Origin: a virus
IMG/VR virus record: IMGVR_UViG_3300041991_000007
Span: 1-62,870 of that record
Strand: one strand, 5' to 3'
DNA: 62,870 bases
The position numbers were made by a program, and so were the translations under genes. Every line of letters starts with the position of its first letter. Position 1 is the first letter of the stretch. The notes beneath the pieces were generated by a model, which did no database searches, was not told where the DNA came from, and saw only the letters and a program-made list of their open reading frames with translations. Below are positions 16,356 to 22,843 of this stretch, one piece after another.

Positions 16356-16670
16356 TTAATTCGTTGATGGATTCCGGCTAACATCTACCGGCTGGGGTAC
16401 TGGTGGAACGGGAACTACTAATTCTGCGTGCAGTTCCTTAAACATATTCTGGAAACCTGCGGCCTCGCGCATGATAAGGAACCTTGCGAACTGACTCGGG
16501 CGGCAGATTATTTCTATCTCTTGATTAGGTGAGTTTCGTGCTGCTTCTCGTAGATCATTCCACTGATCCCAAGTGATGCCGAGGGAATCTTTCAGGAGTT
16601 GGCGCGACTTTTCAAAGTCGAAATAGTACGCACGAAGACGAAACTTTACCCGATCTTTTGACATTGCCAT
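16356..16670 (-). CDS. Protein of unknown function downstream of tRNA-Ile2
   Basis: 104 residues from the ATG at 16670 (GGAG site). The longer frame would overlap the tRNA. It has a basic N-terminus, a WDQWNDLREAARN helix and a proline-rich end (VPVPPVPQPVD). No family recognised. Confidence 0.7.
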   Translation of the reverse strand: MAMSKDRVKFRLRAYYFDFEKSRQLLKDSLGITWDQWNDLREAARNSPNQEIEIICRPSQFARFLIMREAAGFQNMFKELHAELVVPVPPVPQPVDVSRNPSTN

Positions 16671-16690
16671 GATTAATACTCCGTTATTAG

Positions 16691-16767
16691 TGGTAGGCGG
16701 TGTGGGACTTGAACCCACGACCAAGCGATTATGAGTCACCTGCTCTGACCAACTGAGCTAACCGCCT
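16691..16767 (-). tRNA. tRNA-Ile2 (CAU anticodon, reads AUA)
   Basis: A 77-nt cloverleaf with acceptor arms AGGCGGT/ACCGCCT, anticodon loop CTCATAA and encoded CCA. The D-arm to variable-loop stretch closely resembles E. coli tRNA-Ile2 (AGAGCAGGNGACTCATAATC and TTGGTCG), so the C34 is expected to become lysidine by host TilS and read AUA rather than AUG. The 5' end lies within the coding end of the DUF1353 gene. Confidence 0.9.
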
Positions 16768-17150
16768 AGACGTTTCTTGTATCTGTTCCAAGCACGCCAA
16801 CCGAATGCGCGTACTAGACTATACACTATATTGTAGTACCATTTAGGGGCTTTCTGACTCTTGCACGCATCCCGTAATAGTTGATCGCATTGCTTCCGTG
16901 TAAATACTCCTAACATGCCACAATTCTGATACAGCCAATCATGTACTATGGACGGTTCTACTAAATGCTTATCCGATGGCGGTATTAGAAACCACGCAAG
17001 TCTAGGTGTACTACCTAAATCTGTATGTACCCCTGCCGGGACTGTTATCTCTTTGTCTAATCTAAAACTTAGATAGGTAAGTGGCGCGCTAACTGTCCAG
17101 TCATTTCTATCTGGTGTATGTTTAATGTCAGCTAGAGATTCAAACGGCAT
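16758..17150 (-). CDS. DUF1353-type protein
   Basis: 130 residues. The pattern ITVPAGVHTDLGSTPRLAWFLIPP...IVHDWLYQN is the DUF1353 signature, with conserved TD, SxPR and HDWLY residues. It is widespread in phages and its function is unknown to me. Its last codons, including the TAG, lie in the first ten bases of the tRNA-Ile2 gene, so the coding end and the tRNA 5' end share sequence. Confidence 0.85.
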   Translation of the reverse strand: MPFESLADIKHTPDRNDWTVSAPLTYLSFRLDKEITVPAGVHTDLGSTPRLAWFLIPPSDKHLVEPSIVHDWLYQNCGMLGVFTRKQCDQLLRDACKSQKAPKWYYNIVYSLVRAFGWRAWNRYKKRLGG

Positions 17151-17165
17151 AATTATTTACCTATC

Positions 17166-17250
17166 TGGTGCGAATGGCGGGAGTCGAACCCGCACGCCTT
17201 GCGGCGCTAGAACCTAAATCTAGTGCGTCTGCCAATTCCGCCACACTCGC
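17166..17250 (-). tRNA. tRNA-Leu (UAG)
   Basis: An 85-nt cloverleaf starting GCGAGTG, anticodon loop TTTAGGT (anticodon TAG) on a CTAGA/TCTAG stem, a long variable arm, a T-arm GCGGG TTCGACT CCCGC and encoded CCA. It reads CUA, the leucine codon that is very common in these phage genes. The acceptor pair next to position 7 is imperfect (G-T or mismatch). Confidence 0.93.
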
Positions 17251-17255
17251 ATTAC

Positions 17256-17331
17256 TGGTGCCGGTAGTAAGAATCGAACTCACGACCTATTCATTACAAG
17301 TGAATTGCTCTACCAACTGAGCTATACCGGC
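17256..17331 (-). tRNA. tRNA-Thr (UGU)
   Basis: A 76-nt cloverleaf with acceptor GCCGGTA/TACCGGC, anticodon loop CTTGTAA (anticodon TGT) on an ATTCA/TGAAT stem, T-arm GTGAG TTCGATT CTTAC and encoded CCA. It lies five bases upstream of tRNA-Leu(UAG), so both are probably cut from one transcript. Confidence 0.95.
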
Positions 17332-17337
17332 TAAATA

Positions 17338-17586
17338 TATGCACGCACCCTTTACAACCTTTGGTGTCCCATGAGCTATGTACCGCTATGAGGGATGGCG
17401 CGTGTCTAACTACATTATCGTTATGCTGACGCCCGTGTTTAGGTGGGTCTGAAGTCTAAACACTCTCGCTTTAGATGCGGTCTATTCCCGGTTGGAGGCA
17501 GAACCGTGTAGACTGGTTCCGTTAACACACGGTTTCCTTGTGCCTCGACCATTAGCCGAGGGGCTGACAAGCCTACCACCAGCATA
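17338..17586 (-). ncRNA. Possible structured non-coding RNA next to the tRNA genes
   Basis: About 250 bp between tRNA-Thr and the next gene hold no open frame I would accept. Read leftward they contain several perfect stems: CCTCG/CGAGG at 17543-17561, ACCGTGT/ACACGGT at 17503-17533, and GTGTTTAG/CTAAACAC at 17435-17463. A GGA lies in the loop of the second stem, and ACAAGGA lies just before it, both resembling CsrA sites. It could be a processed leader, a regulatory RNA or just spacer. Confidence 0.4.
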
Positions 17587-17587
17587 C

Positions 17588-17851
17588 TTAATCTGCGGTC
17601 AGTTCTACTACCCCGCGAAATTTACTGAATTGATCGGTGATATATTGCCTATCGAAGTCGCCAATTAGATTAAGTCCATTAGAAGTAATCGCTACTCCCT
17701 GAAACATATCATCGCCCCATTTGACTTCTTTTGTTACCATGACTATATAGGTCATGTTTTCCGGGGCATCATATTGTACCAAGTCGCCCTTACCGAAAAG
17801 TACCTTCGGTTCACTAAGCTGCACTGTAGTAATCTGCGCTCTGGTACTCAT
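17588..17851 (-). CDS. Protein of unknown function
   Basis: 87 residues, beta-rich (KVLFGKGDLVQYDA, TYIVMVTKEVKWGDDMFQGVAITSNG when read in pieces), perhaps a small barrel. The ATG overlaps the stop upstream (ATGA). No family recognised. Confidence 0.72.
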   Translation of the reverse strand: MSTRAQITTVQLSEPKVLFGKGDLVQYDAPENMTYIVMVTKEVKWGDDMFQGVAITSNGLNLIGDFDRQYITDQFSKFRGVVELTAD

Positions 17852-18201
17852 GCGATAGCCCTCTGCTCTATAACAACTCTTTCACGGACTGCTTCAAAGC
17901 CGAAGCTAGCATAGAAAGAGTAAAGTGCGTCTCGATTAGCAGGGCAGTAATCGCCTTCGCGCATGTAGTCCAGCAATGTTTCATCTTCCTGATACTCCAC
18001 AAAGGATGATTCTGCGAACTCGTAGCGTGGTGCGCCTAGAGTCAATTCGTAGCCTTCGCCATCTTCGTTCGGTAGAACTAGTGTCATGCCTTCGGTCGGC
18101 GGAAATGGGAGCGTCCTGCTAGTTCTCATAACAACGTCTTGATCCTCTACAGGATGCTTTATCGTCATTATTACTATTAATTTGTAGTACGCCCCGTTCA
18201 T
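17848..18201 (-). CDS. Protein of unknown function
   Basis: 117 residues from the ATG at 18201 (GAGG site, TAATG overlap). A second ATG 11 codons later is possible. Mixed alpha/beta, with FEAVRERVVIEQRAIA at the end. No family recognised. Confidence 0.7.
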   Translation of the reverse strand: MNGAYYKLIVIMTIKHPVEDQDVVMRTSRTLPFPPTEGMTLVLPNEDGEGYELTLGAPRYEFAESSFVEYQEDETLLDYMREGDYCPANRDALYSFYASFGFEAVRERVVIEQRAIA

Positions 18202-18455
18202 TACCCGAACCTCTGAGTGCGGCGTAAACGCTTGGCGATGTTGCGGCCAGAATTAAGCGTCTTGCGATGGCCTACCACCATCTGCGGCCCGTGGAAAATC
18301 TCTTTCTTAGCCCTCGCAATAATGGCTAGAGGGTTCTCCACGATAGGTGCGCTGATGTGGGTATAGTGGCCCCGGCTAGCAAAAAACTTAGCCTTTGTCG
18401 GATGGGCTTCGCCTTGGCGTTTCCTTCGTAGCGTAGTTACTCTGGCCTCATTCAT
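18201..18455 (-). CDS. Small very basic protein
   Basis: 84 residues with many R, K and H (TLRRKRQGEAHPTKAKF, NIAKRLRRTQRFG). Probably nucleic-acid-binding by composition. The ATG overlaps the stop upstream (ATGA). No family recognised. Confidence 0.7.
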   Translation of the reverse strand: MNEARVTTLRRKRQGEAHPTKAKFFASRGHYTHISAPIVENPLAIIARAKKEIFHGPQMVVGHRKTLNSGRNIAKRLRRTQRFG

Positions 18456-18637
18456 GCTGCTCTGCTCCCATTAATCTTTCGTGCTTCTTCCAGCGTGGGT
18501 AACTCTGCACGCTGCCCGTGTTTTGTGAGTTTCGACTGCGCCATGTACTGCTCGCGATTCTCCATGTAGCGCCCTGACGTGACCAGCCTGCAACTCTGTG
18601 GAATTATTAATTCCCTAAGCTTAGGTGATCTGTCCAT
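18452..18637 (-). CDS. Small protein of unknown function
   Basis: 61 residues from the ATG at 18637 with an AAGGG site eight bases before it. Charged, with no motif. A shorter form from an internal ATG at about residue 25 cannot be excluded. Confidence 0.62.
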   Translation of the reverse strand: MDRSPKLRELIIPQSCRLVTSGRYMENREQYMAQSKLTKHGQRAELPTLEEARKINGSRAA

Positions 18638-18639
18638 GA

Positions 18640-18810
18640 TTACGGCCCTTCGTATTTGACGCGGACGCCATTGGTCTGCGTTACATATTTGGGTCGCGGG
18701 ATTTCTTTCAGGTGCATAAGCCGCTGCTTTGGGTGCTTACACAGTTCGTGTATCTGGCGACGAATGCTACTCGACTCGTTACCAAACATGATTTTTTCGA
18801 CCTTACCCAT
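18640..18810 (-). CDS. Small basic protein of unknown function
   Basis: 56 residues from the ATG at 18810, which has an AAGGAG site; the frame extends to 18828 but that start lacks one. Basic, with IRRQIHELCKHPKQRLMHL in the middle. No family recognised. Confidence 0.65.
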   Translation of the reverse strand: MGKVEKIMFGNESSSIRRQIHELCKHPKQRLMHLKEIPRPKYVTQTNGVRVKYEGP

Positions 18811-18811
18811 T

Positions 18812-18985
18812 CTAGTTCTCCTTAACAACGTCTACAGCAAGTGCGACACAGACTACCCCGGCCAGCAAAAATATGCTACCGATTGAGTATGTCTCGTCGC
18901 GGTAAAAGTAAACAGCGAACAGCAGAAAGCACCCGCCAAGTAGCAGGTGTCCAAGTGCTGACAGGTATGCTTTGATCCGGCGCAT
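18812..18985 (-). CDS. Small membrane protein with two helices
   Basis: 57 residues: a basic start (MRRIKAYLSALG), a first hydrophobic helix (LLLGGCFLLFAVYFY), a short loop (RDETYS) and a second helix (IGSIFLLAGVVCVALAV). The ATG overlaps the stop of the next membrane gene (TAATG). Two such genes in a row suggest a membrane function, for example superinfection control, but nothing proves it. Confidence 0.72.
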   Translation of the reverse strand: MRRIKAYLSALGHLLLGGCFLLFAVYFYRDETYSIGSIFLLAGVVCVALAVDVVKEN

Positions 18986-19197
18986 TAGAATTTAACCTGC
19001 TTGAGATTATCTCTAGCGACTACCAGACAAGCGTAGATCGCGGGAAAGCAGATTAATGCGACTTCGATCTGACCTTCCAATAGGGCCAGGAAAAACGCGA
19101 GCACAAACTCTGCGCCAGACGTGGCTGTGCCTAGGAAAATCAGTAGGTGGATTATTGATTCCACCGTTGGGTGCAGTCGGCCCTTAAATCCATTCAT
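18985..19197 (-). CDS. Small membrane protein
   Basis: 70 residues with two hydrophobic stretches (IIHLLIFLGTATSGAEFVLAFF and ALICFPAIYACLVVA). Paired by overlap with the membrane gene downstream. Function unknown. Confidence 0.72.
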   Translation of the reverse strand: MNGFKGRLHPTVESIIHLLIFLGTATSGAEFVLAFFLALLEGQIEVALICFPAIYACLVVARDNLKQVKF

Positions 19198-19210
19198 GGT
19201 ACAGCCCCTA

Positions 19211-19390
19211 TTAGTTAGCGATTACTTCACTCACTACCACGTCTTGATGCTGGTGTACGTAGGTTTCCACGCTCTCGCCAGCGTCTTGCAGGCACGCTAT
19301 AATCTGCGGCGTTTGCCCGTGGCCTACTATGGTCACATTAACAGGCTGGCCTGCAAACTCTTCTAGTGTGATCTTGACTTTGGTAGTCAT
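19211..19390 (-). CDS. Small protein of unknown function
   Basis: 59 residues, alpha/beta (VKITLEEFAGQPVNVTIVG; QIIACLQDAGESVETYV). Its start overlaps the HNH-like gene stop. No family recognised. Confidence 0.7.
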   Translation of the reverse strand: MTTKVKITLEEFAGQPVNVTIVGHGQTPQIIACLQDAGESVETYVHQHQDVVVSEVIAN

Positions 19391-19632
19391 TATCCTTTAC
19401 GCCTATTAGTCATCTTCTTTACCACGCGAAGATTAGAGCCTGAATTACTGAGTTTGCTTCCATTCGCTGAACCGCGTTTATGATCTACTTCTTTACCATC
19501 CTTGCTTGCTTTACCTTCGCGGTCAAGCTTACGTACAGCTTTATTCCGCTGATTACGGTTGTCAATCTGTTTCTGCTTACCGTGGAAGTCTGCGTATTCC
19601 GCAGCGTAGTTCCGTGGTTCTTTGCGTGGCAT
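19390..19632 (-). CDS. HNH-like small phage protein
   Basis: 80 residues. The C-terminal part DGKEVDHKRG...NSGSNLRVVKKMTNR has the DH...N...N pattern of HNH endonucleases (the D-H and the later N residues), but the first histidine-cysteine side is weak and the protein is short. It may be a minimal or degenerate HNH nuclease or a non-catalytic relative. The N-terminal half is basic and helical. An ATG at 19632 with no gene directly upstream suggests a local transcription start. Confidence 0.7.
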   Translation of the reverse strand: MPRKEPRNYAAEYADFHGKQKQIDNRNQRNKAVRKLDREGKASKDGKEVDHKRGSANGSKLSNSGSNLRVVKKMTNRRKG

Positions 19633-19647
19633 CGTGATAGCCCCGAA

Positions 19648-19747
19648 TTAATCTTGCGCTGCGCCGTACTACGCTGGGGTAAGATAGGTCGCAGGGGATA
19701 CAACCTAAATACGCACCATCTACATAGACGGCGCAGCGCAAGATTAA
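19648..19747. repeat. Perfect 20-bp inverted repeat with 60-bp spacer
   Basis: Arms at 19648-19667 (TTAATCTTGCGCTGCGCCGT) and 19728-19747 are exact reverse complements. The right arm contains the stop codon of the 19744-19908 gene and the left arm lies 15 bp upstream of the HNH-like start. No open frame fits in the spacer. It could form a long RNA hairpin or a DNA cruciform. Confidence 0.9.
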
Positions 19748-19908
19748 CTCTGTAATTGTTTAACTAAGTTCTTAACTTGGATTACTTCCAGTGCGAAAGA
19801 GTTGCGTACTGCCGTCTCTTTAATCTGTGGAAGTAAACTTTCCATAACCGTTATGCGACCTAGTAGGTCTGCAATGCGCTGGGTCAGGATCGGGTCGGGG
19901 GAAGTCAT
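19744..19908 (-). CDS. Small helical protein
   Basis: 54 residues with a coiled-coil-like pattern (RIADLLGRITVMESLLPQIK, then NLVKQLQS). It has its own sigma70-like promoter about 50 bp upstream, and its stop codon lies within a 20-bp inverted repeat. No family recognised. Confidence 0.68.
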   Translation of the reverse strand: MTSPDPILTQRIADLLGRITVMESLLPQIKETAVRNSFALEVIQVKNLVKQLQS

Positions 19909-19948
19909 CAGGCCACCATAGGGCTGTACAGGGCGGTTTGCAAGCCCG

Positions 19949-19985
19949 TGTAGAAGATGCTACAGGGTTTCGCCCGGAAACGCAA
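19949..19985 (-). promoter_or_regulatory. Sigma70-like promoter with operator-like repeat for the 19908 gene
   Basis: Read leftward: -35 TTGCGT (19985-19980), 17-bp spacer, -10 TAGCAT (19962-19957). The near-palindrome TGTAGAA-GA-TGCTACA at 19949-19964 overlaps the -10 box. The block GAAACCCTGTAG is shared with the promoter at 4075-4103. Confidence 0.62.
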
Positions 19986-19988
19986 GCG

Positions 19989-20012
19989 CCCCGGCGAGCG
20001 GACTCGCCGGGG
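19989..20012 (-). terminator. Strong GC hairpin after the 20027-20500 gene
   Basis: A perfect 10-bp stem CCCCGGCGAG/CTCGCCGGGG with a four-base loop lies 15 bp beyond the stop of the 20027-20500 gene, just before the promoter at 19985. No T-run follows, so it may be a weak terminator or an mRNA-stabilising end. Confidence 0.55.
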
Positions 20013-20026
20013 TACTCAAGCTGCTA

Positions 20027-20500
20027 TTACTCGTCACCAAGGTTCAGGTCGTCGCTGTCCAGATCGCCTTCGCCTTCGTCGTCGCTGCCGTCGCTCTCGG
20101 TTCCGGTAGCACTGGCCTTCGCGGCCTTCGCTGCGTCCTTCGCCTTCTGCTCGGCGGTACGCTCGCCGTTGTGCCACACGCGCAGTTCGGGGTTGCCCGA
20201 CTCGTTGCCGTCTGCATCCGGCTCACCGTTCGGGAAATAGCGGGTAACGACATTGATACCCTGCTTCTTGCCCAGCGAGCTAAAGTAGCTCTGCTTCTGC
20301 GCGGCCTTACGCTTCGCGTCTTCCTCGACCGAAAGCGGGGTGCCGTCCTGCTTGGTGGCGTTTTCCTCGCCCACAATGTCAATCTTGAAAGACTGACCCG
20401 GCTTCATGTGTTCCAGCGGGTACTGGCTGCCACGCGGCGCGAACTCGATTTCACGCTTGGGGATGCTGACGCCATCTTCGATTACAAATTCAAAGCTCAT
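20027..20500 (-). CDS. Phage protein with acidic C-terminal tail, unknown function
   Basis: 157 residues. The N-terminal third (FEFVIEDGVSIPKRE, then YPLEHMKPGQSFKI) is a pattern I know from small uncharacterised phage proteins. The middle contains VVTRYFP and LRVWHNGE, and the last 35 residues are alanine-rich and then strongly acidic (ESDGSDDEGEGDLDSDD). Codon use is GC-rich compared with the polymerase and tail genes. It has its own TTGACA promoter and a hairpin after it, so it is probably strongly and separately expressed. The acidic tail could mimic DNA or contact a partner. Confidence 0.75.
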   Translation of the reverse strand: MSFEFVIEDGVSIPKREIEFAPRGSQYPLEHMKPGQSFKIDIVGEENATKQDGTPLSVEEDAKRKAAQKQSYFSSLGKKQGINVVTRYFPNGEPDADGNESGNPELRVWHNGERTAEQKAKDAAKAAKASATGTESDGSDDEGEGDLDSDDLNLGDE

Positions 20501-20565
20501 GGGAATATCCTCACTAGGTTGGGTTGAATCCGGCTTGTGTAGTGAATCTGGCCGGGTGTGGAGCT

Positions 20566-20594
20566 AGTAAACCACTACGGTTTGCAGTTGTCAA
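20566..20594 (-). promoter_or_regulatory. Sigma70-like promoter for the 20500 gene
   Basis: Read leftward: -35 TTGACA (20594-20589, consensus), 17-bp spacer, -10 TTTACT (20571-20566). A palindrome AAACC-ACTAC-GGTTT at 20569-20583 lies between the boxes and could be an operator. Confidence 0.6.
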
Positions 20595-20881
20595 CAACTT
20601 TCTTCGTCGGGGTTTACCAGTGCTGCGGCTCGGGCTTCTAGCACTGTCGCCATGCGCTCTAGCTCGGCCCTACGGTACATGCTGCCCGTGAATCTAAACC
20701 ATCCGTTTGTGTAGCGAACGCGGACTGTCTGCCCTGTCGCCGCATGGTACGCGGCTTCGTATCGGCTCGCTAGCGCGTCTGCATAGGCTAGGCGCATGGT
20801 CTTCTGTGCCTCGGACACTCGCGCCCTGTCTGCGGCCCTTGCTGACAGCCCTGCTAGGTGTCGGCGCTGGTATGCGTTCAT
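20591..20881 (-). CDS. Protein of unknown function, paralogue of the 21879-22205 gene
   Basis: 96 residues from the ATG at 20881, which forms ATGA with the SprT-like stop. The C-terminal ~45 residues (AAYHAATGQTVRVRYTNGW, then a helix ending EARAAAL) match the end of the 21879-22205 product in length and pattern. Function unknown. The end overlaps the -35 box of the next promoter. Confidence 0.7.
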   Translation of the reverse strand: MNAYQRRHLAGLSARAADRARVSEAQKTMRLAYADALASRYEAAYHAATGQTVRVRYTNGWFRFTGSMYRRAELERMATVLEARAAALVNPDEESC

Positions 20882-21309
20882 AGGTTGAACGTCCCTGCCG
20901 GGTACTTCGCCTGTCCAGTACCGCCCAGCCGCTTGCATACCTTCACCCAGCCGTCATCATGGTTATGGCTATGGCCGTGCTGTGGCCGGAAGTCGCAAAC
21001 AACGTGAGCTAGTTCATGCGGGATTACATCGTCAAGTACGGCTTGCAAATTCTGCTCTACCGCAGACTTATTAATCCTAACTAACACCATCGGTTTATCA
21101 CGTTCACCACGTAACACCACCGCGCAAGCTGCCGCCGATGGATGGTTAGACACTCGCGCTATCGTGGCATGGTTCATAAACGCTAACTTAAAATCGTGCG
21201 GCTCGTGGATCTGGTACGTGTTCTTAGCCTCAGTCCATACGGACTTAACCCGGCGCATTACTCGGGACTCGGCAGATTCTTTATCCGTGGTAACGGCTGG
21301 AATAAACAT
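20878..21309 (-). CDS. SprT-like zinc metalloprotease
   Basis: 143 residues. The motif DDVIPHELAHVVCDF near residue 95 gives HExxH, followed by a histidine-rich loop (HGHSHNHDDGW) and KVCKRLGG, which is the SprT/SPRTN arrangement with the third histidine ligand. SPRTN-type proteases cut proteins crosslinked to DNA; SprT-like proteins of phages are uncharacterised. The N-terminal RVMRRVKSVWTEAKNTYQI helix also fits. Expected to act in the cytoplasm. Confidence 0.82.
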   Translation of the reverse strand: MFIPAVTTDKESAESRVMRRVKSVWTEAKNTYQIHEPHDFKLAFMNHATIARVSNHPSAAACAVVLRGERDKPMVLVRINKSAVEQNLQAVLDDVIPHELAHVVCDFRPQHGHSHNHDDGWVKVCKRLGGTGQAKYPAGTFNL

Positions 21310-21578
21310 TAATCTTTCTCCATATCCGCTAGTATCTGGCGGGCTAATTCTGGATCGTGTTTAATTCTCGTTTCCAGTTCCCAGCATCTATCGCAAAGCT
21401 TCGTACCAAACATTCTTGTAGGAGCATTACATATCCTACACCCTACTACATTATCGCCCATCGAATTGCCGTGCCTGTGGCATGGGGTTTTGAGGTAGCC
21501 CCCCATTTCGTAGCCCTTACGTACTGAGCTAGTATTATTTGAGTCGGCATATACGCACCCACACTTAAGCGTAGACAT
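21309..21578 (-). CDS. Zinc-finger protein of unknown function
   Basis: 89 residues with a CxC near the start, then C-R-I-C...C-D-R-C (CRICNAP...LCDRCW), a four-cysteine zinc knuckle, and a helical end. It lies between overlapping genes; function unknown. Confidence 0.75.
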   Translation of the reverse strand: MSTLKCGCVYADSNNTSSVRKGYEMGGYLKTPCHRHGNSMGDNVVGCRICNAPTRMFGTKLCDRCWELETRIKHDPELARQILADMEKD

Positions 21579-21874
21579 TACTTTCCCCTGCGCCAGTTCC
21601 AGATTGAGCGCCGGCCTGTGAACTTCGTGACTTTCTTTGTCACGCGGGCTTTAATCATAGCCCATACGGTTTCGTATTCGGGCCAATCTTTCTCGACTAC
21701 CACGCATACCAGCGGCGGCTTGCCCCTGATCTGGCGCAGCACGTCCTGAGTAGCGCGCATTGATTCCAGAGTCTCGATGGAGCTTTGTGGTACGTCGCTA
21801 CGCTTAAAGACGAAGTAGCGATCTTCGCGCTTGAACTCCGCGCCTGTGTTGTATGTTGCCGGTTGCTCTGACAT
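21578..21874 (-). CDS. Protein of unknown function
   Basis: 98 residues from the ATG at 21874, just after the stop of the gene upstream. The longer frame to 21976 would overlap that gene. Alpha/beta with PPLVCVVVEKDWPEYETVW and a basic end (GRRSIWNWRRGK). The pattern resembles small phage proteins beside DNA-processing genes, but I cannot name a family. Confidence 0.68.
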   Translation of the reverse strand: MSEQPATYNTGAEFKREDRYFVFKRSDVPQSSIETLESMRATQDVLRQIRGKPPLVCVVVEKDWPEYETVWAMIKARVTKKVTKFTGRRSIWNWRRGK

Positions 21875-21878
21875 AATC

Positions 21879-22205
21879 TTAGCCCGCCCTATACTCAAGT
21901 TGTTTTGCCATTTCCAGCAAGCGCTGCCTGCTGACCCTGTGACTTGTACCACTGACACGCAACCACGGTTTATCATATTGAACTACGGGATTAATCCCGT
22001 ATACTGCTTTGTACGCCTCACTGAATCGGGCCACGATATTCTTTAGCCCGCGATCCATCTTGTGTTTAATCTGTTCGGCTGGCAGGGGTACATCTTCGAT
22101 CAGGACGCCAGCGTTCCGCATCTTGCGACGTTCTAGGGCGTTGTTGATTATCTCTGTCGTGGTTTGTGGGCAGACGTAAGGTACATGCTCGTCAATCTTA
22201 ATCAT
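21879..22205 (-). CDS. Protein of unknown function, paralogue of the 20591-20881 gene
   Basis: 108 residues from the ATG at 22205 (ATGA overlap with the gene upstream). The N-terminal half is helical; the C-terminal part (EAYKAVYGINPVVQYDKPW, then RLLEMAKQLEYRAG) corresponds to the end of the 20591-20881 product. Two copies within 1.6 kb suggest an old duplication. Confidence 0.72.
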   Translation of the reverse strand: MIKIDEHVPYVCPQTTTEIINNALERRKMRNAGVLIEDVPLPAEQIKHKMDRGLKNIVARFSEAYKAVYGINPVVQYDKPWLRVSGTSHRVSRQRLLEMAKQLEYRAG

Positions 22206-22360
22206 CGTCCTATCCACCATGTTAGTACGAAGTATTTGCAGCCGCGCCGCTTAGCTGCTAAATAGTATTTAATCACATAGCGCAACTTCATTTCGGTGCA
22301 TATATGCACACGACGCTGCTTAATCGGATCATATGCTTCTAGTTTATATCGCGAACCCAT
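22202..22360 (-). CDS. Small basic protein
   Basis: 52 residues, basic and aromatic (MKLRYVIKYYLAAKRRG, YFVLTWWIGR). It overlaps the gene downstream by ATGA and begins one base after the stop of the next gene upstream. No family recognised. Confidence 0.68.
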   Translation of the reverse strand: MGSRYKLEAYDPIKQRRVHICTEMKLRYVIKYYLAAKRRGCKYFVLTWWIGR

Positions 22361-22361
22361 A

Positions 22362-22520
22362 TCAATTCTCCGCTTCATGGATTATTACTATGGGAGTTTC
22401 ACTGTCCCGGTGTGGGTGACACCAGCAATCTAGGCTGCGGGTATGCTCGCGCCCGAATAGCGGTATCACATGGTATTCTGTGAAGTCGTCATTAATCTTA
22501 TTTTCGTAAACTCCCCACAT
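22362..22520 (-). CDS. Small Cys/His protein
   Basis: 52 residues with FTEYHVIPLFGREH and then LDCWCHPHRD. The cysteine-histidine cluster could bind zinc. I know this pattern from small phage proteins of unknown function. Confidence 0.72.
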   Translation of the reverse strand: MWGVYENKINDDFTEYHVIPLFGREHTRSLDCWCHPHRDSETPIVIIHEAEN

Positions 22521-22521
22521 A

Positions 22522-22809
22522 TTAACCTACCGTAAAACTCGTGTCGTGTGGATGTAGCGTAGTCGCTAGCGGATCGGCTGGCATATGTTCTGCCTCGCCA
22601 TGTACTGCGCCTTCGCGGAAATCTCCGAAACGCTGTGCATAATTCATAAACTGTTCTTGCACTGGCGTCCTTCGGAAGTAATAACCTTTTCCGAAGTTTA
22701 ATTCTTGCTCGGTGTAGTACGTAACAAGGTGCCCGTGAACGTATATCTCGCGGCATCCTGTGTCCGGGTTATCATATACTGCGGGCATTAGTTTTACTCG
22801 ATAATCCAT
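22522..22809 (-). CDS. Protein of unknown function
   Basis: 95 residues, beta-rich at the start (YDNPDTGCREIYVHGHLV), with no motif recognised. It begins just upstream of the 22520 gene in the same operon. Confidence 0.72.
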   Translation of the reverse strand: MDYRVKLMPAVYDNPDTGCREIYVHGHLVTYYTEQELNFGKGYYFRRTPVQEQFMNYAQRFGDFREGAVHGEAEHMPADPLATTLHPHDTSFTVG

Positions 22810-22843
22810 GTATGCAGCCTATAATCTAAGCTGCATAGGTTGA

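Noticed and set aside
16670-16739. Extension of the 16356 gene upstream to 16739
   Set aside because: The extension is translated tRNA-Ile2 sequence; the ATG at 16670 has its own GGAG site.
17338-17586. Group I intron or tmRNA next to the tRNA genes
   Set aside because: All four tRNAs are uninterrupted, and I find neither a group I core order nor a tRNA-Ala-like half with a tag frame.
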